DNA of 16,734 nt from CAYWMD01 sp964458575 (GTDB lineage Bacteria > Verrucomicrobiota > Verrucomicrobiia > Limisphaerales > JADLHS01): NCBI GenBank assembly GCA_964458575.1, contig CAYWMD010000092.1, positions 1-16,734 on the forward strand. The letters run 5' to 3'. Made by a program: the position numbers and the translations under genes. Positions 7,149 through 15,174 of the stretch are shown here, piece by piece; the first letter of the stretch is position 1; the number at the start of each line of letters is the position of its first letter. Below the pieces are notes generated by a model. That model saw only the letters and a list, made by a program, of their open reading frames with translations. It did not search any database and was not told the DNA's origin.

Positions 7149-8135
7149 TCAGCGTTGGGCGACGACGTTTTGCAAGGGGCGATTTTCCGCCAGCGCGTCG
7201 AGGTTCGCGGCGATTTTGGTCCAGCGGCGTTCAATCATGGCGTGCGTCCAGGCGGAGAGATGCGGCGTCATCAGGACGTTGTCGAGTTCGTGAAACGGCG
7301 CGTGCGCGGGCAGCAAGGCGTCTTCCGTTCCCAGCGGGTAACGGTACCAGACGTCCAAGGCCGCGCCGGCGAGCCGGCCGGATTTGAGTTCTGCATAGAG
7401 CGCTTGTTCCTCGACGATCTCGGCGCGGGCGACATTCACCAGGTACGCGCCGGGTTTGAGCCACGCGAGTTTTTCGGCGTCCAGCAGCCCGCGCGTTTGC
7501 GGCGTGAGCGGACAGCAAATGACGAGGTAATCGCTGGTGTTCAGCAATTCACGGAGTTGTCCCGGGCCGCCGATCCAGTCCAGCGCCAGTTCCGCCTGCA
7601 CGGCGGAAGGATTCGCCCGCACCGCGCGCACTTTCATTTCAAATGCGGCCGCGCGCCGGGCGATCGCGCGGCCGATTGTGCCGAAACCGAGCAAGCCCAG
7701 CGTTTTGCCGGCCAGTTCTTCGTGCGGTTCGCCTTCACGGCGGGCCGTGCCTTCCCAGATGCCCTGCCGCAACAACCGGTCCCGTCGGACCAGCTTCACG
7801 GTCAAGGCGACCAGTGCGCCCATGACGAATTCAGCAATGGGCGTGGCATGCTCGAAGACATTGCACAACGCGCAACCCGGCGGCAGCGCGTTGACTTCGT
7901 AAGCGTCCACGCCGGCGCCCGGGGCTTGGATCAACCGCAGCCGGGGCGAGGTGATGTTCCATTGCGCGCGCCAGCCGAGGGCGACGAGCGCCTCGGCGTC
8001 GCGCAAAATGCCGCCCAAGGCCGGAATATCTTGTTCGTCGCGCAACGCGAGTATCCGCCACTTCGTTTGCAGCAGGCGTTGCAAACGCGCTTCGTTATCG
8101 CACGGAGTTGGGCCAAACAGGACGACCGTAGGCAT
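7149..8135 (-). CDS. D-isomer-specific 2-hydroxyacid dehydrogenase with Tyr at the catalytic Glu position
   Basis: This NAD(P)-dependent oxidoreductase interconverts a 2-hydroxy acid and its 2-keto acid. It has 328 residues from the ATG at 8135; a longer in-frame start at 8240 would read into the promoter region of the divergent permease gene and is rejected. The Rossmann motif is LGLLGFGTIGRAIARRA (147-163). The catalytic Arg is R237 (NVARAEIVEE) and the His is H292 (MTPHLSAWTH). The usual Glu 29 residues after the Arg, in the EP of DVFxxEP, is here Y266 (DVWYRYP). By the known enzymology that Glu tunes the His, so this may be a specialised subfamily. The next acidic residue, E271, might substitute. 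It lies upstream of the dehydratase on the same strand, so a role in sugar-acid metabolism is plausible, but the substrate is unknown. Confidence 0.85.
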   Translation of the reverse strand: MPTVVLFGPTPCDNEARLQRLLQTKWRILALRDEQDIPALGGILRDAEALVALGWRAQWNITSPRLRLIQAPGAGVDAYEVNALPPGCALCNVFEHATPIAEFVMGALVALTVKLVRRDRLLRQGIWEGTARREGEPHEELAGKTLGLLGFGTIGRAIARRAAAFEMKVRAVRANPSAVQAELALDWIGGPGQLRELLNTSDYLVICCPLTPQTRGLLDAEKLAWLKPGAYLVNVARAEIVEEQALYAELKSGRLAGAALDVWYRYPLGTEDALLPAHAPFHELDNVLMTPHLSAWTHAMIERRWTKIAANLDALAENRPLQNVVAQR

Positions 8136-8260
8136 GTGGTTCGGGATTTCTGCTATATCCGGGGAGCTTCGGCGAGACTTTTCTGACTGGCAACGTTGAG
8201 TTCTCGCAAATCGTGATTGACGAAAGCCGTCGCGGTTCAATTACACTGCGCACCGTAACC

Positions 8261-9718
8261 GTGACGCCCGACCCATCGCCGCAACCGCCTGCAACCGATT
8301 CCGCCTCGACCCTTCCCGCTACGGGACAACCGCACCTGCGGCGCGTGCTGGGATTGGGCGATTTGATCTTTTACGGCATCGTGCTCATCCAGCCCGTCGG
8401 GTCGGTGGGCATTTTCGGACTCGCAAACAAGTTGTCGGTCGGGCACGTCACAACGACCATTTTTGTGGCGCTGGTGGCGATGTTGTTGACGGCCGTGAGC
8501 TACGGGCGAATGGCCGGTCTGTATCCGGCCGCAGGCTCGGCTTACACTTATGTCGGACGGGGATTAAATCCGCATCTGGGTTTCATCGCGGGGTGGGCCA
8601 TGTTTTTGGATTACCTCGTGATTCCAATCGTAAGCGTGGTATTTGGCGCGCTGAGCATACAGCGATTCGTGGATGACCTGGCGCCAGGATTGAGCCACAA
8701 AGTGGTTTCGTTTCTGGGATTGCCGTTTGCACCGGAGCGAACCGCCTTTGCGCTGTGGGTCGTCCTGCTGACCGGCCTGATGACGTTTCTAAATTTACGC
8801 GGCATCAAATGGACGGCCCGCACAAATCAAATCCTGACCGCGGTGATGTTTCTGGTGATTGGCATTTTTGTGGTTCAGGCGATTCGTTTTCTTTTGAACC
8901 GCCAAGGATGGTCGGGGGTCATTTCCGCCGAGCCCTTTTACAATCCGCAAACGTTCGACCTGCGCGCCATCGGCACGGCGACCTCGCTGGCGGCGTTGAC
9001 CTACATCGGCTTCGACGGCATCTCGACGCTCGCGGAGGATGTCAAAGCGCCAAAGCGCACCGTCCCGCTGGCCATCGTGCTGGTCTGTCTCTTGATGGGC
9101 TTGTGCGCCGGAGTGATCGTTTACCTGTCGCAACGCGTCTGGCCGGATTACTCGACGTTCAAGAATCTGGACACGGCGTTTTTCGACGTTTGCGGCCTGG
9201 TCGGCGGGAAATTTTTGTTCAACGCTTTCACCCTGATCATGGCGATTGCCTGCCTGGGCAGCGCGCTGACCGGGCAGGTCGGAGCGGCGCGTATTCTGTT
9301 TGGCATGGGGCGCGACAATGCGCTTCCCCGCTTCTTCGCGCGGCTCAACGCGAAGGACAATCCAGTGCAGAACATCGGGTTGATCGGCATCCTTGCCCTG
9401 GCGGGGGCGTTGTTGCTGAATTACGAAGAGGCCGCAACCTTGATCAACTTCGGCGCGTTTCTGGCCTTCATGGGTGTCAACCTTGCGGTCATTCGTGAGT
9501 TCTGCGGGCGGCCGCCCGCCGGGCACAAGCGCAACTGGCTGTTCGACCTGATCATGCCCGGGCTTGGCTTTCTGTTCTGCCTCGTGATCTGGTGCAGTCT
9601 GCCCAAAACCGCAAAAGTCGTGGGTGGCATCTGGTGCGCGGTCGGCCTCGTTTATACGGGCGGCAAGACCCGTGGGTTTCGCCGCCCACCGGCAGCCATG
9701 GATCTGGGAGGGGTATGA
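8261..9718 (+). CDS. APC-family amino acid permease
   Basis: This integral membrane transporter of about 485 residues has about 12 predicted hydrophobic helices. It shows the amino acid-polyamine-organocation pattern: LGLGDLIFYGIVLIQPVG (30-47) for TM1, YPAAGSAYTYVGRGLNP for TM3, and the TM6-loop signature LTYIGFDGISTLAEDVKAPK around 246-265. It also has NLRGIKWTARTN and the C-terminal LVYTGGKTRGFRR that ends many homologues. It likely imports an amino acid by proton symport; the substrate is not clear. I choose the GTG at 8261, which gives MTPDPSPQPP. A GTG at 8213 would add 16 residues (MIDESRRGSITLRTV), and neither has a Shine-Dalgarno sequence. It is divergent from the dehydrogenase gene, sharing roughly 125 bases of upstream DNA. 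Confidence 0.85.
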   Translation: MTPDPSPQPPATDSASTLPATGQPHLRRVLGLGDLIFYGIVLIQPVGSVGIFGLANKLSVGHVTTTIFVALVAMLLTAVSYGRMAGLYPAAGSAYTYVGRGLNPHLGFIAGWAMFLDYLVIPIVSVVFGALSIQRFVDDLAPGLSHKVVSFLGLPFAPERTAFALWVVLLTGLMTFLNLRGIKWTARTNQILTAVMFLVIGIFVVQAIRFLLNRQGWSGVISAEPFYNPQTFDLRAIGTATSLAALTYIGFDGISTLAEDVKAPKRTVPLAIVLVCLLMGLCAGVIVYLSQRVWPDYSTFKNLDTAFFDVCGLVGGKFLFNAFTLIMAIACLGSALTGQVGAARILFGMGRDNALPRFFARLNAKDNPVQNIGLIGILALAGALLLNYEEAATLINFGAFLAFMGVNLAVIREFCGRPPAGHKRNWLFDLIMPGLGFLFCLVIWCSLPKTAKVVGGIWCAVGLVYTGGKTRGFRRPPAAMDLGGV

Positions 9719-9872
9719 TTGCAAAAACCCGCCCGGTTTGCTCTGCGCCCGTTGCGCTGTTATCCTTTTGTCCAAGCATTGCAACGGGACGCACCGACCC
9801 GATCCGCGGCGGGCCGGCAAAGTTGTCGGCGCGGCGCTCGAACGCAATGCCGGTTAAACGCGTCAAATACGC

Positions 9873-10949
9873 ATGAAGCTCGTAAAACTCGCCGGATTCG
9901 CGGCGGCCGTGTGCCTGGCCGCCGGTGCGATTTTGATGGTGCGCCGCTCGACCGCGGATGCCCCGCCCACCCCGGCAACGCCCGCAACCCCAGCCATGAA
10001 AAACTTCCAAAAGCCCGAGGCGGAGAAATTGAAACAGAAACTCACCGCCGAACAGTACCGGATCACCCAACAGTGCGGCACGGAGCCGCCGTTCCGCAAC
10101 GCGTATTGGGACAATCACCAGCCAGGCATTTATGTGGACGTGGTGTCCGGCGAACCGCTGTTCAGTTCGCTGGACAAGTTCGATTCCGGCACGGGCTGGC
10201 CGAGCTTCACGCGGCCGATCAATGACTCTGAGGTTACCAAAAAGTCGGACATAACCCTTGGCATGATGCGGACCGAAGTGCGCTCCAAAGTGGCGGATTC
10301 GCACCTTGGTCACGTGTTTGACGACGGCCCGGGTGACAAGGGCGGATTGCGCTACTGCATCAATTCGGCGGCGTTGAAATTCATTCCCGTGGCAGAAATG
10401 GAACAGGCGGGTTACGGAGAATATCTCAGTCCCTTCGTGGCGGCAGGCCTGATCAAAGCGCCGAAACGTGAAACGGCCATCCTCGCCGGCGGTTGTTTCT
10501 GGGGCATGGAGGAGATCCTCCGCAAACTTCCCGGCGTCCTCAAAACGACCGTGGGTTATTGCGGCGGCACCACGCCGAGCCCGACCTACAAGGAAGTTTG
10601 CACCGGCGCGACGGGGCACGCGGAAGCCATCGAGGTGGTGTTTGATCCGGACCGGCTGAGTTACGAAGCCCTGCTGGGCTATTTCTTCCGCATGCATGAT
10701 CCCACCACGTTGAACCGGCAGCACAACGATGTGGGCACGCAATATCGCTCGGCGATCTTCTACACCAGCAAGGAACAGCAGCAGACGGCCGAACGCGTGA
10801 AGCTGAAGCTCGAGGCGGAGAAAAAGTTCAACCGTCCGATCACGACGGAAATCACCAGGGCGTCGAAGTTTTACCCGGCAGAGGATTATCACCAAAAGTA
10901 CCTGGTGAAAAATCCGGGCGGCTATAACTGCCACGTTTTGCGGGATTGA
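9873..10949 (+). CDS. msrAB: exported peptide methionine sulfoxide reductase, MsrB-MsrA fusion
   Basis: This is a 358-residue fusion that reduces both methionine sulfoxide epimers in proteins. Residues 1-22 are a hydrophobic signal or anchor, followed by a Pro/Thr/Ala-rich linker (30-42), so it acts outside the cytoplasm. The MsrB domain, about 49-172, includes GTEPPFRNAYW, GEPLFSSLDKFDSGTGWPSFT and the catalytic C162 in RYCINS. The MsrA domain, about 201-358, has catalytic C208 in GGCFWGMEE, GATGHAEAIEVVFDP and a C-terminal C353 in GGYNCHVLRD. In the MsrB domain the zinc-binding CxxC pairs are absent, and the usual second Cys in DSGCGWPSF is Thr here (T107). Instead there is C68 just before GTEPPF, a position used as the resolving Cys in some other MsrBs. 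MsrB-first order is the less common one. The upstream gap (9719-9872) has no clear ribosome binding site. Confidence 0.92.
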   Translation: MKLVKLAGFAAAVCLAAGAILMVRRSTADAPPTPATPATPAMKNFQKPEAEKLKQKLTAEQYRITQQCGTEPPFRNAYWDNHQPGIYVDVVSGEPLFSSLDKFDSGTGWPSFTRPINDSEVTKKSDITLGMMRTEVRSKVADSHLGHVFDDGPGDKGGLRYCINSAALKFIPVAEMEQAGYGEYLSPFVAAGLIKAPKRETAILAGGCFWGMEEILRKLPGVLKTTVGYCGGTTPSPTYKEVCTGATGHAEAIEVVFDPDRLSYEALLGYFFRMHDPTTLNRQHNDVGTQYRSAIFYTSKEQQQTAERVKLKLEAEKKFNRPITTEITRASKFYPAEDYHQKYLVKNPGGYNCHVLRD

Positions 10950-10955
10950 GCCCGC

Positions 10956-11681
10956 TCAGGCCTTGTCGAATTCGTCTTTGATCACACGAGCAAGGTCATT
11001 CAGCAGACGACCGCATTGACCGCGATAGGATGAGCCGTGCATTACGGCCAGTGCTTCCGGTTTAAGATCGGCGAGCGCGCGGAGCACCCTCTCGGTCTGT
11101 CTCGTGTACGGCATGTAGCCGGCCAGCGGTCCTTGTTGCATTTGTTGCATCGCCTTTTGCGTCGGCTCGATTAGGTCCGACGTGGTCACCGCTTCGACGT
11201 TGCCGAAGTGATGAAAGAGGTCGGAACAGAACAAGGTCTTGCGCGTTTCTTCAAAGAGCACCCCCGCATCCCAGCCATGCGGAATGTGCGGCGAGCGATA
11301 AAACCGATAGCGGTACTTGCCTGTGTTGAGGACGTCATCGGGCGTCATGCCGCGCGCAGGGCGAATGGCAAAATCATCCACGCTCACGATTTTGCCGACC
11401 TGCGTGCAAACGGGTTGGGCCTGGGGCGCGAGTTGCAACCAGTCGTTGAGCGCGCCGCATTCGTCGGATTCAAAATGACTCCAGGCGATGTGCCGGAGTT
11501 TCGTCGGATCAATCAGTTTGGTCACACCCTCTTTCAGCGCCGGAAACATTCCCTTCAAGCCGGCATGGAACAGCAACGGTTCCTCGTCGCGCACGAGGAA
11601 GTGGTTGAACTGCATGTCAAATTGCGGGACGTAAATGGAAAGCCGGAACAGGTCGGGAGCGATTTCATTGATGGTGATCAT
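10956..11681 (-). CDS. metallo-beta-lactamase-fold, flavodiiron-like di-iron protein
   Basis: This 241-residue protein starts at the ATG at 11681 (MITINEIAPDLFRLS). A 63-residue upstream extension in frame would reach 11870, inside the neighbouring gene, and is rejected. The ligand pattern is that of the flavodiiron/ODP type: H69-x-E71-x-D73 in SHFESDECGALNDWL, His in PHIPHGWDAG (132 or 135), D154 in FCSDLFHHF, and H215 in VMHGSSYRG. This differs from the HxHxDH of hydrolytic family members. Relatives bind or reduce oxygen or nitric oxide, or act as oxygen sensors; no flavodoxin domain is present here, so an electron-donor partner or sensing role must lie elsewhere. It converges with msrAB, the two stops being only about 6 bases apart. 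It may be co-transcribed with the secreted gene upstream (62-base gap). The leader lacks a Shine-Dalgarno sequence. Confidence 0.75.
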   Translation of the reverse strand: MITINEIAPDLFRLSIYVPQFDMQFNHFLVRDEEPLLFHAGLKGMFPALKEGVTKLIDPTKLRHIAWSHFESDECGALNDWLQLAPQAQPVCTQVGKIVSVDDFAIRPARGMTPDDVLNTGKYRYRFYRSPHIPHGWDAGVLFEETRKTLFCSDLFHHFGNVEAVTTSDLIEPTQKAMQQMQQGPLAGYMPYTRQTERVLRALADLKPEALAVMHGSSYRGQCGRLLNDLARVIKDEFDKA

Positions 11682-11743
11682 GCCGCAAGCGTAGTGGGTT
11701 CGCACCAAGAAGCAACAATCCGCGGTTCGAGGCAACCGTCCGG

Positions 11744-12436
11744 TTATTCTTTGATGAGGCCGTAGCGGGTCAGTTGGAGCTTGCCGTCGGAAATCAATCC
11801 GACGCCCGGCGCGTAGAACTTGTGTTCGCGGCCGCTTTCGATGGCGGAGGTTTCGTCCGTTTTCAGGCACGCTTCGAACTTGCCGGCGGGCGTTTCGACT
11901 TTTTCGGTGAGGCTGACAACTTCGGCCTGATCCATGGCGACTTTGGGGGCGATCTCTTGAAAATAACGCGCGCCGAGAAGCGGCGTGCCCGGCAGTTGCA
12001 GACCGAACCGCGCCCCCTCCAAGCCCGACAGCCAGGCACCTTCGTGCGACACGGCTTTGCCGTTCTTGTAAATGTCCACTGCCTCGCCGAAGTAAAAAAC
12101 GTCCGTCGTGCGCCGGGAGATGGCGAAGTAGTTGCGGCTGACTTCGACGGGCTGGCCATTGGCGGTTTCGAGTTCTTCGACAATTCGGGTTTCAACTCCA
12201 TCCACAAGTTTCGTTTCGTTGAGCACGGTAATGGTAAGCACGACATGTTTGCCATGTTCCCGGCCTTCGAGCACGGATTGAAAACCCGGGACGAGGATGA
12301 AAAAGCGATTCGTGCCGGTTGAAGCGAGTTCAGTCTTGTCCACGCCGAACACATCGGTGAACGAATCCTTGCCGCTGGCGTCCACTGCCGTCGCACAAGC
12401 CAGCATCATCATCCATTTGGAAAGCAGGATTTTCAT
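11744..12436 (-). CDS. conserved secreted protein of unknown function
   Basis: This 230-residue protein has a signal-like start (MKILLSKWMMMLACATAVDASG). The Cys at 14 gives a borderline lipobox (MLAC), so it could be a lipoprotein. The remainder has regular beta-rich character with conserved-looking pieces RNYFAISRRTTDVFYFGEAVDIYKNG-type at about 101-127, WLSGLEGARFG, LPGTPLLGARYFQE, and HKFYAPGVGLISDGKLQLTRYG at the end. I have seen this overall arrangement in bacterial secreted hypotheticals, but I cannot name a function. It lies 36 bases downstream of lptB on the same strand and might belong to the envelope operon, but no functional link is shown. No frameshift is visible. Confidence 0.7.
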   Translation of the reverse strand: MKILLSKWMMMLACATAVDASGKDSFTDVFGVDKTELASTGTNRFFILVPGFQSVLEGREHGKHVVLTITVLNETKLVDGVETRIVEELETANGQPVEVSRNYFAISRRTTDVFYFGEAVDIYKNGKAVSHEGAWLSGLEGARFGLQLPGTPLLGARYFQEIAPKVAMDQAEVVSLTEKVETPAGKFEACLKTDETSAIESGREHKFYAPGVGLISDGKLQLTRYGLIKE

Positions 12437-12472
12437 TGTCGTGTCAGGTTCGACGCCCAGCCTTCTCCGGGC

Positions 12473-13264
12473 TCACATGTTGAATTCCGGACCGAGATAA
12501 ATCTCGCGCGCCTTGGGATCATTCAACATTTCCGGCCCGCCGCCTTCGTAAACGACTTCGCCCTTGTGAATCAGGTAGGCGCGGTCCACCAGCTTGAGCG
12601 TTTCGCGGACGTTGTGGTCGGTGATCAGAATGCCCAGGCCGCGTTCCTTCAGGCGGCGCACAATTTTCTGCACCTCGTAAACCGCGATGGGGTCAATCCC
12701 GCTGAAGGGTTCATCCAACAGCATCAGTTTCGGGCTGGTGACCAGCGCGCGGGTGATTTCCAGCCGCCGCTTTTCGCCGCCGCTCAGGGTGTAAGCTTTG
12801 CTCGCGGCGAGGGGCGTGAGGTCGAGTTCGTCCAACAGATATTTCAGGCGGACCACGCGTTCCGACCAGGTGGTCTTGCAGGTTTCGAGGATGGCCATGA
12901 TGTTCTCCTCGACGGTGAGCTTGCGGAAAACCGACGGCTCCTGCGTGAGATAGCCGATCCCGAGCCGGGCGCGTTTATGCATCGGCAGACGCGTGATGTC
13001 GCGCGTTTGAAATTGCACGCGGCCGTCGTCCGGTTTCACCACGCCCACCACCATGTTGAACGTGGTGGTCTTGCCCGCGCCATTCGGACCGAGCAGGCCG
13101 ACGATTTCGCCGGCGGCAACCCGGATGGACACGCTGTTCACCACGCGGCGCAGGCGGTACGCCTTCACCAGCTTGTCCGTGCGCAACAACGCGTCCTCCG
13201 CCGTGGCGACGGCTTTGCCGGACGGCGCTTTCGCACTTTTCGATTTGGTCTGGGTTTCGCTCAC
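12473..13264 (-). CDS. lptB: LPS export ABC transporter ATP-binding protein LptB
   Basis: This is the cytoplasmic ATPase of the LptBFG complex, which extracts LPS from the inner membrane and drives it across the periplasm. The 263-residue product has Walker A GPNGAGKTT (59-67), Q-loop Q108 in IGYLTQEPSVFRKLTVEENI, signature LSGGEKRRLEI (160-170), Walker B LMLLDEP (180-186) and the switch His at 217 in ITDHNV. The YLTQEPSVFR and LDEPFSGIDPIAVYEVQ segments are specific to the LptB group. About 28 extra N-terminal residues rich in Lys/Ser (SKSAKAPSGKA) precede the usual start. The GTG start is one base after the TGA stop of the gene upstream, indicating translational coupling. lptF and lptG are not in this window. 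Confidence 0.93.
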   Translation of the reverse strand: MSETQTKSKSAKAPSGKAVATAEDALLRTDKLVKAYRLRRVVNSVSIRVAAGEIVGLLGPNGAGKTTTFNMVVGVVKPDDGRVQFQTRDITRLPMHKRARLGIGYLTQEPSVFRKLTVEENIMAILETCKTTWSERVVRLKYLLDELDLTPLAASKAYTLSGGEKRRLEITRALVTSPKLMLLDEPFSGIDPIAVYEVQKIVRRLKERGLGILITDHNVRETLKLVDRAYLIHKGEVVYEGGGPEMLNDPKAREIYLGPEFNM

Positions 13265-13265
13265 G

Positions 13266-15170
13266 TCAAGGCTTCTTGAATTTTTCTGCGGTTTGCTTCA
13301 GCGCTTCGGGGCGGAATCGGATTTTATACAAGCCCGTGCCCCGGTAACGGCCCCGGGCTTTATCCCAAAATAATGACCGCGCATCGGTGATGATAAACTG
13401 CGGTGTCTCCAGACTGGGCTGCTCCGTCAGTTCCAGGAAATCAGTCGCCGCCGTGTAGGTGGCGCGTCCGCCGCGGGCCACGCTTCCCGGTTGGGTGATG
13501 TCCACGTCGCCCTCGGCTACCATATCCACCAGGTTACCGGTGTTCGTGTCCGACCGGGCCGTCAGCGCGCGGGTGGTGAGCCGGCGATAAATCGTGGGGC
13601 CGTTCGTGCTGCCGGGCAAACCCTGCTCGTAAACAACATTCTTCCGGGCTTGCAGTGTTTCCGCCTGGTTCGCCGCCGGTGCGAACTGCACCTCCAGTTC
13701 GTCGCTCCGCAACCGGGGCTCGGCCCCGCTCGCGGGCAGTTGATGCGCGCGTACGTCGCCCAGAAAAACGATCCGCCGGTCTTGGCCGGTGAATTCGCGC
13801 GCGAACACCTCCACCGCTTGCACGGGGTTGCTCGTGTTCGCCGTGGCCGGAAACATGGTGAGGAACGAGCTGCGTTGTCCTGGCAGCGGCACTTTCACCA
13901 CGACCTGGTTCTCGGCGTGAATGGCCTCGGTTTCCGTGTGAATCGTGACGCGTTCGGCCTGCCCTTCCATTTGATTCTGATTCCATTTCGGCTCGCCCGT
14001 GAACACAACCGTCGCGGCCGATTTGGTGTAAACGGCGCGCGCGGCGCGCAAGGTGCCGTTGCCCTGATTCAGCACCACGCTGCCTTCGGCGGTGGCGGTT
14101 TCTTCCGGCGCGGCTTCCGTGGCCGAGATCACGGTGAGTTTATCGCAGGCAAGCTGGTTGGTGCCGTCCAGCACCCGCACCGCGCCGTCCAGCACCGTCA
14201 AATTTGACCGCGAATGAAACTGGTCCGCGAACAGGTCAATCAACGGTGTGTCGCCAGCCGCCGCCGGCGCATTGGTCCGGGCGAGCAACCGGCCGCCCGC
14301 GCCCAAAGATTCGCGCGGCAGTTTCATGGCGACCTGGCCGCTGGCCACCACATCCTTTTCGAGCCGATGCACGATCGCGCGGTCGGCGCGGCCGGACTGC
14401 CGGTCCTGCTGCCAGCGGACGTTGCCGATGAGTTCGATGCGTTCCGCCGAGTGCACGTAAATCCCCTGATCGGCCGTCGCGCGGCGGCCATCTGCCTTGC
14501 CCACGATTACGAAGGACGGTCCGGCTTCGATAATTTCGAACGACTGGCCTGCCTTCGGTGTTCCGGCGGGGGCGCCGTGAATCGAGAGTTGACCGCAGGT
14601 GAATTCCATTTCCGGGTCGTCGCCCCGGACGTCCTCGTGAAAGGTCGCGCTGCGATTCGTGGCTTCGAAATTGAACCAGCGTGAGGTGATGACCAACGGC
14701 GGTCCGGCGGCGGCGTTGGTTTCGGCGCGACGAAGGATGGCGCGGATCTGGTTGGACATGGTGAGGCTGCCCTGGTCTTGCTGCCAGCGGAAGCCTTCGC
14801 CCGCCACCGAAACCCGTCGGTCGCCCGATCGGAGTTCCAGACGGCCCGGGGAACTGGCCTGCCCCTTCGCGGTATTCCAAACGCACCGGGGTGACTCCAC
14901 GACGATCTCGGTTTCGCCGGTCACGCGGAAGCATTCAATCGTGAGTTGTTGGAGGAGCACCAGTCCGCCGGGTTGGGGCTGCGCGGCCGCGCCGCGGATG
15001 CGAAACCGGGCCTGCCGTTCGTTGGGAGGGTCGTAGTATTCGACGGTGCTGAAGTCGCTGGCGCTGAGGGCGGGCGGAGAATTTTGCGCCCGGGCGGCGG
15101 GCGGGAAACCCGCCCAAACCCAGGCGAACGTCAGCAACGCGACGAGCAGTTGGAGTGGCGGGTATTTCAT
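13266..15170 (-). CDS. large LptC/LptA (OstA-like) periplasmic LPS transport protein
   Basis: This 634-residue exported protein has a signal peptide at 1-29 (ending AARAQ). Residues about 35-155 look like LptC-type sequence (RFRIRGAAAQP, QQLTIECFR, ESPRCVWN). After that come several OstA/LptA-type beta repeats, seen as recurring patterns of a D/N-x-a-x-Y followed by G-x-V-x-x-x-Q. Examples are RSATFHEDVRGDDPEMEFTC, ERIELIGNVRWQQ, TVLDGAVRVLDGTNQLACDKL, EGSVVLNQGNGTLRAARAVY, RIVFLGDVRAHQL and DMVAEGDVDITQPGSVARGG. Ordinary LptA is about 180 residues and LptC about 190, so this is an enlarged fusion. It probably forms part of the periplasmic bridge. It starts 4 bases after the kdsC stop and is followed at once by lptB, giving a strong operon context. 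Confidence 0.8.
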   Translation of the reverse strand: MKYPPLQLLVALLTFAWVWAGFPPAARAQNSPPALSASDFSTVEYYDPPNERQARFRIRGAAAQPQPGGLVLLQQLTIECFRVTGETEIVVESPRCVWNTAKGQASSPGRLELRSGDRRVSVAGEGFRWQQDQGSLTMSNQIRAILRRAETNAAAGPPLVITSRWFNFEATNRSATFHEDVRGDDPEMEFTCGQLSIHGAPAGTPKAGQSFEIIEAGPSFVIVGKADGRRATADQGIYVHSAERIELIGNVRWQQDRQSGRADRAIVHRLEKDVVASGQVAMKLPRESLGAGGRLLARTNAPAAAGDTPLIDLFADQFHSRSNLTVLDGAVRVLDGTNQLACDKLTVISATEAAPEETATAEGSVVLNQGNGTLRAARAVYTKSAATVVFTGEPKWNQNQMEGQAERVTIHTETEAIHAENQVVVKVPLPGQRSSFLTMFPATANTSNPVQAVEVFAREFTGQDRRIVFLGDVRAHQLPASGAEPRLRSDELEVQFAPAANQAETLQARKNVVYEQGLPGSTNGPTIYRRLTTRALTARSDTNTGNLVDMVAEGDVDITQPGSVARGGRATYTAATDFLELTEQPSLETPQFIITDARSLFWDKARGRYRGTGLYKIRFRPEALKQTAEKFKKP

Positions 15171-15174
15171 GCTT

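Noticed and set aside
5601..8186. 861-residue open frame on the plus strand
   Set aside because: It is antisense to the dehydratase and dehydrogenase genes, both of which have clear family motifs; the translation is rich in Arg/Gly/Ala with no domain, typical of a shadow in GC-rich DNA.
8217..8247. Promoter for the permease gene (TTGACG ... TACACT)
   Set aside because: The spacer is 19 bases and the -10 is weak; it overlaps a possible longer start of the gene, so I could not support it.
9640..9718. Permease C-terminus as repeat-derived sequence
   Set aside because: The DNA resembles interspersed repeats of this genome type, but the LVYTGGKTRGFRR tail is what APC permeases usually end with, so it is ordinary coding sequence.
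9738..9766. Promoter for msrAB (TTGCTC, 17 bases, TATCCT)
   Set aside because: Weak matches in both boxes and about 100 bases from the start codon; could be chance in this stretch.
9552..10934. 460-residue open frame opposite msrAB and the permease end
   Set aside because: The msrAB reading has all catalytic motifs; this frame is Arg/Gly-rich with no recognisable domain.
10946..10958. Shared terminator between msrAB and the di-iron protein gene
   Set aside because: Only a 5-base stem with a 2-base loop (TGAGC-CC-GCTCA) and no U tract.
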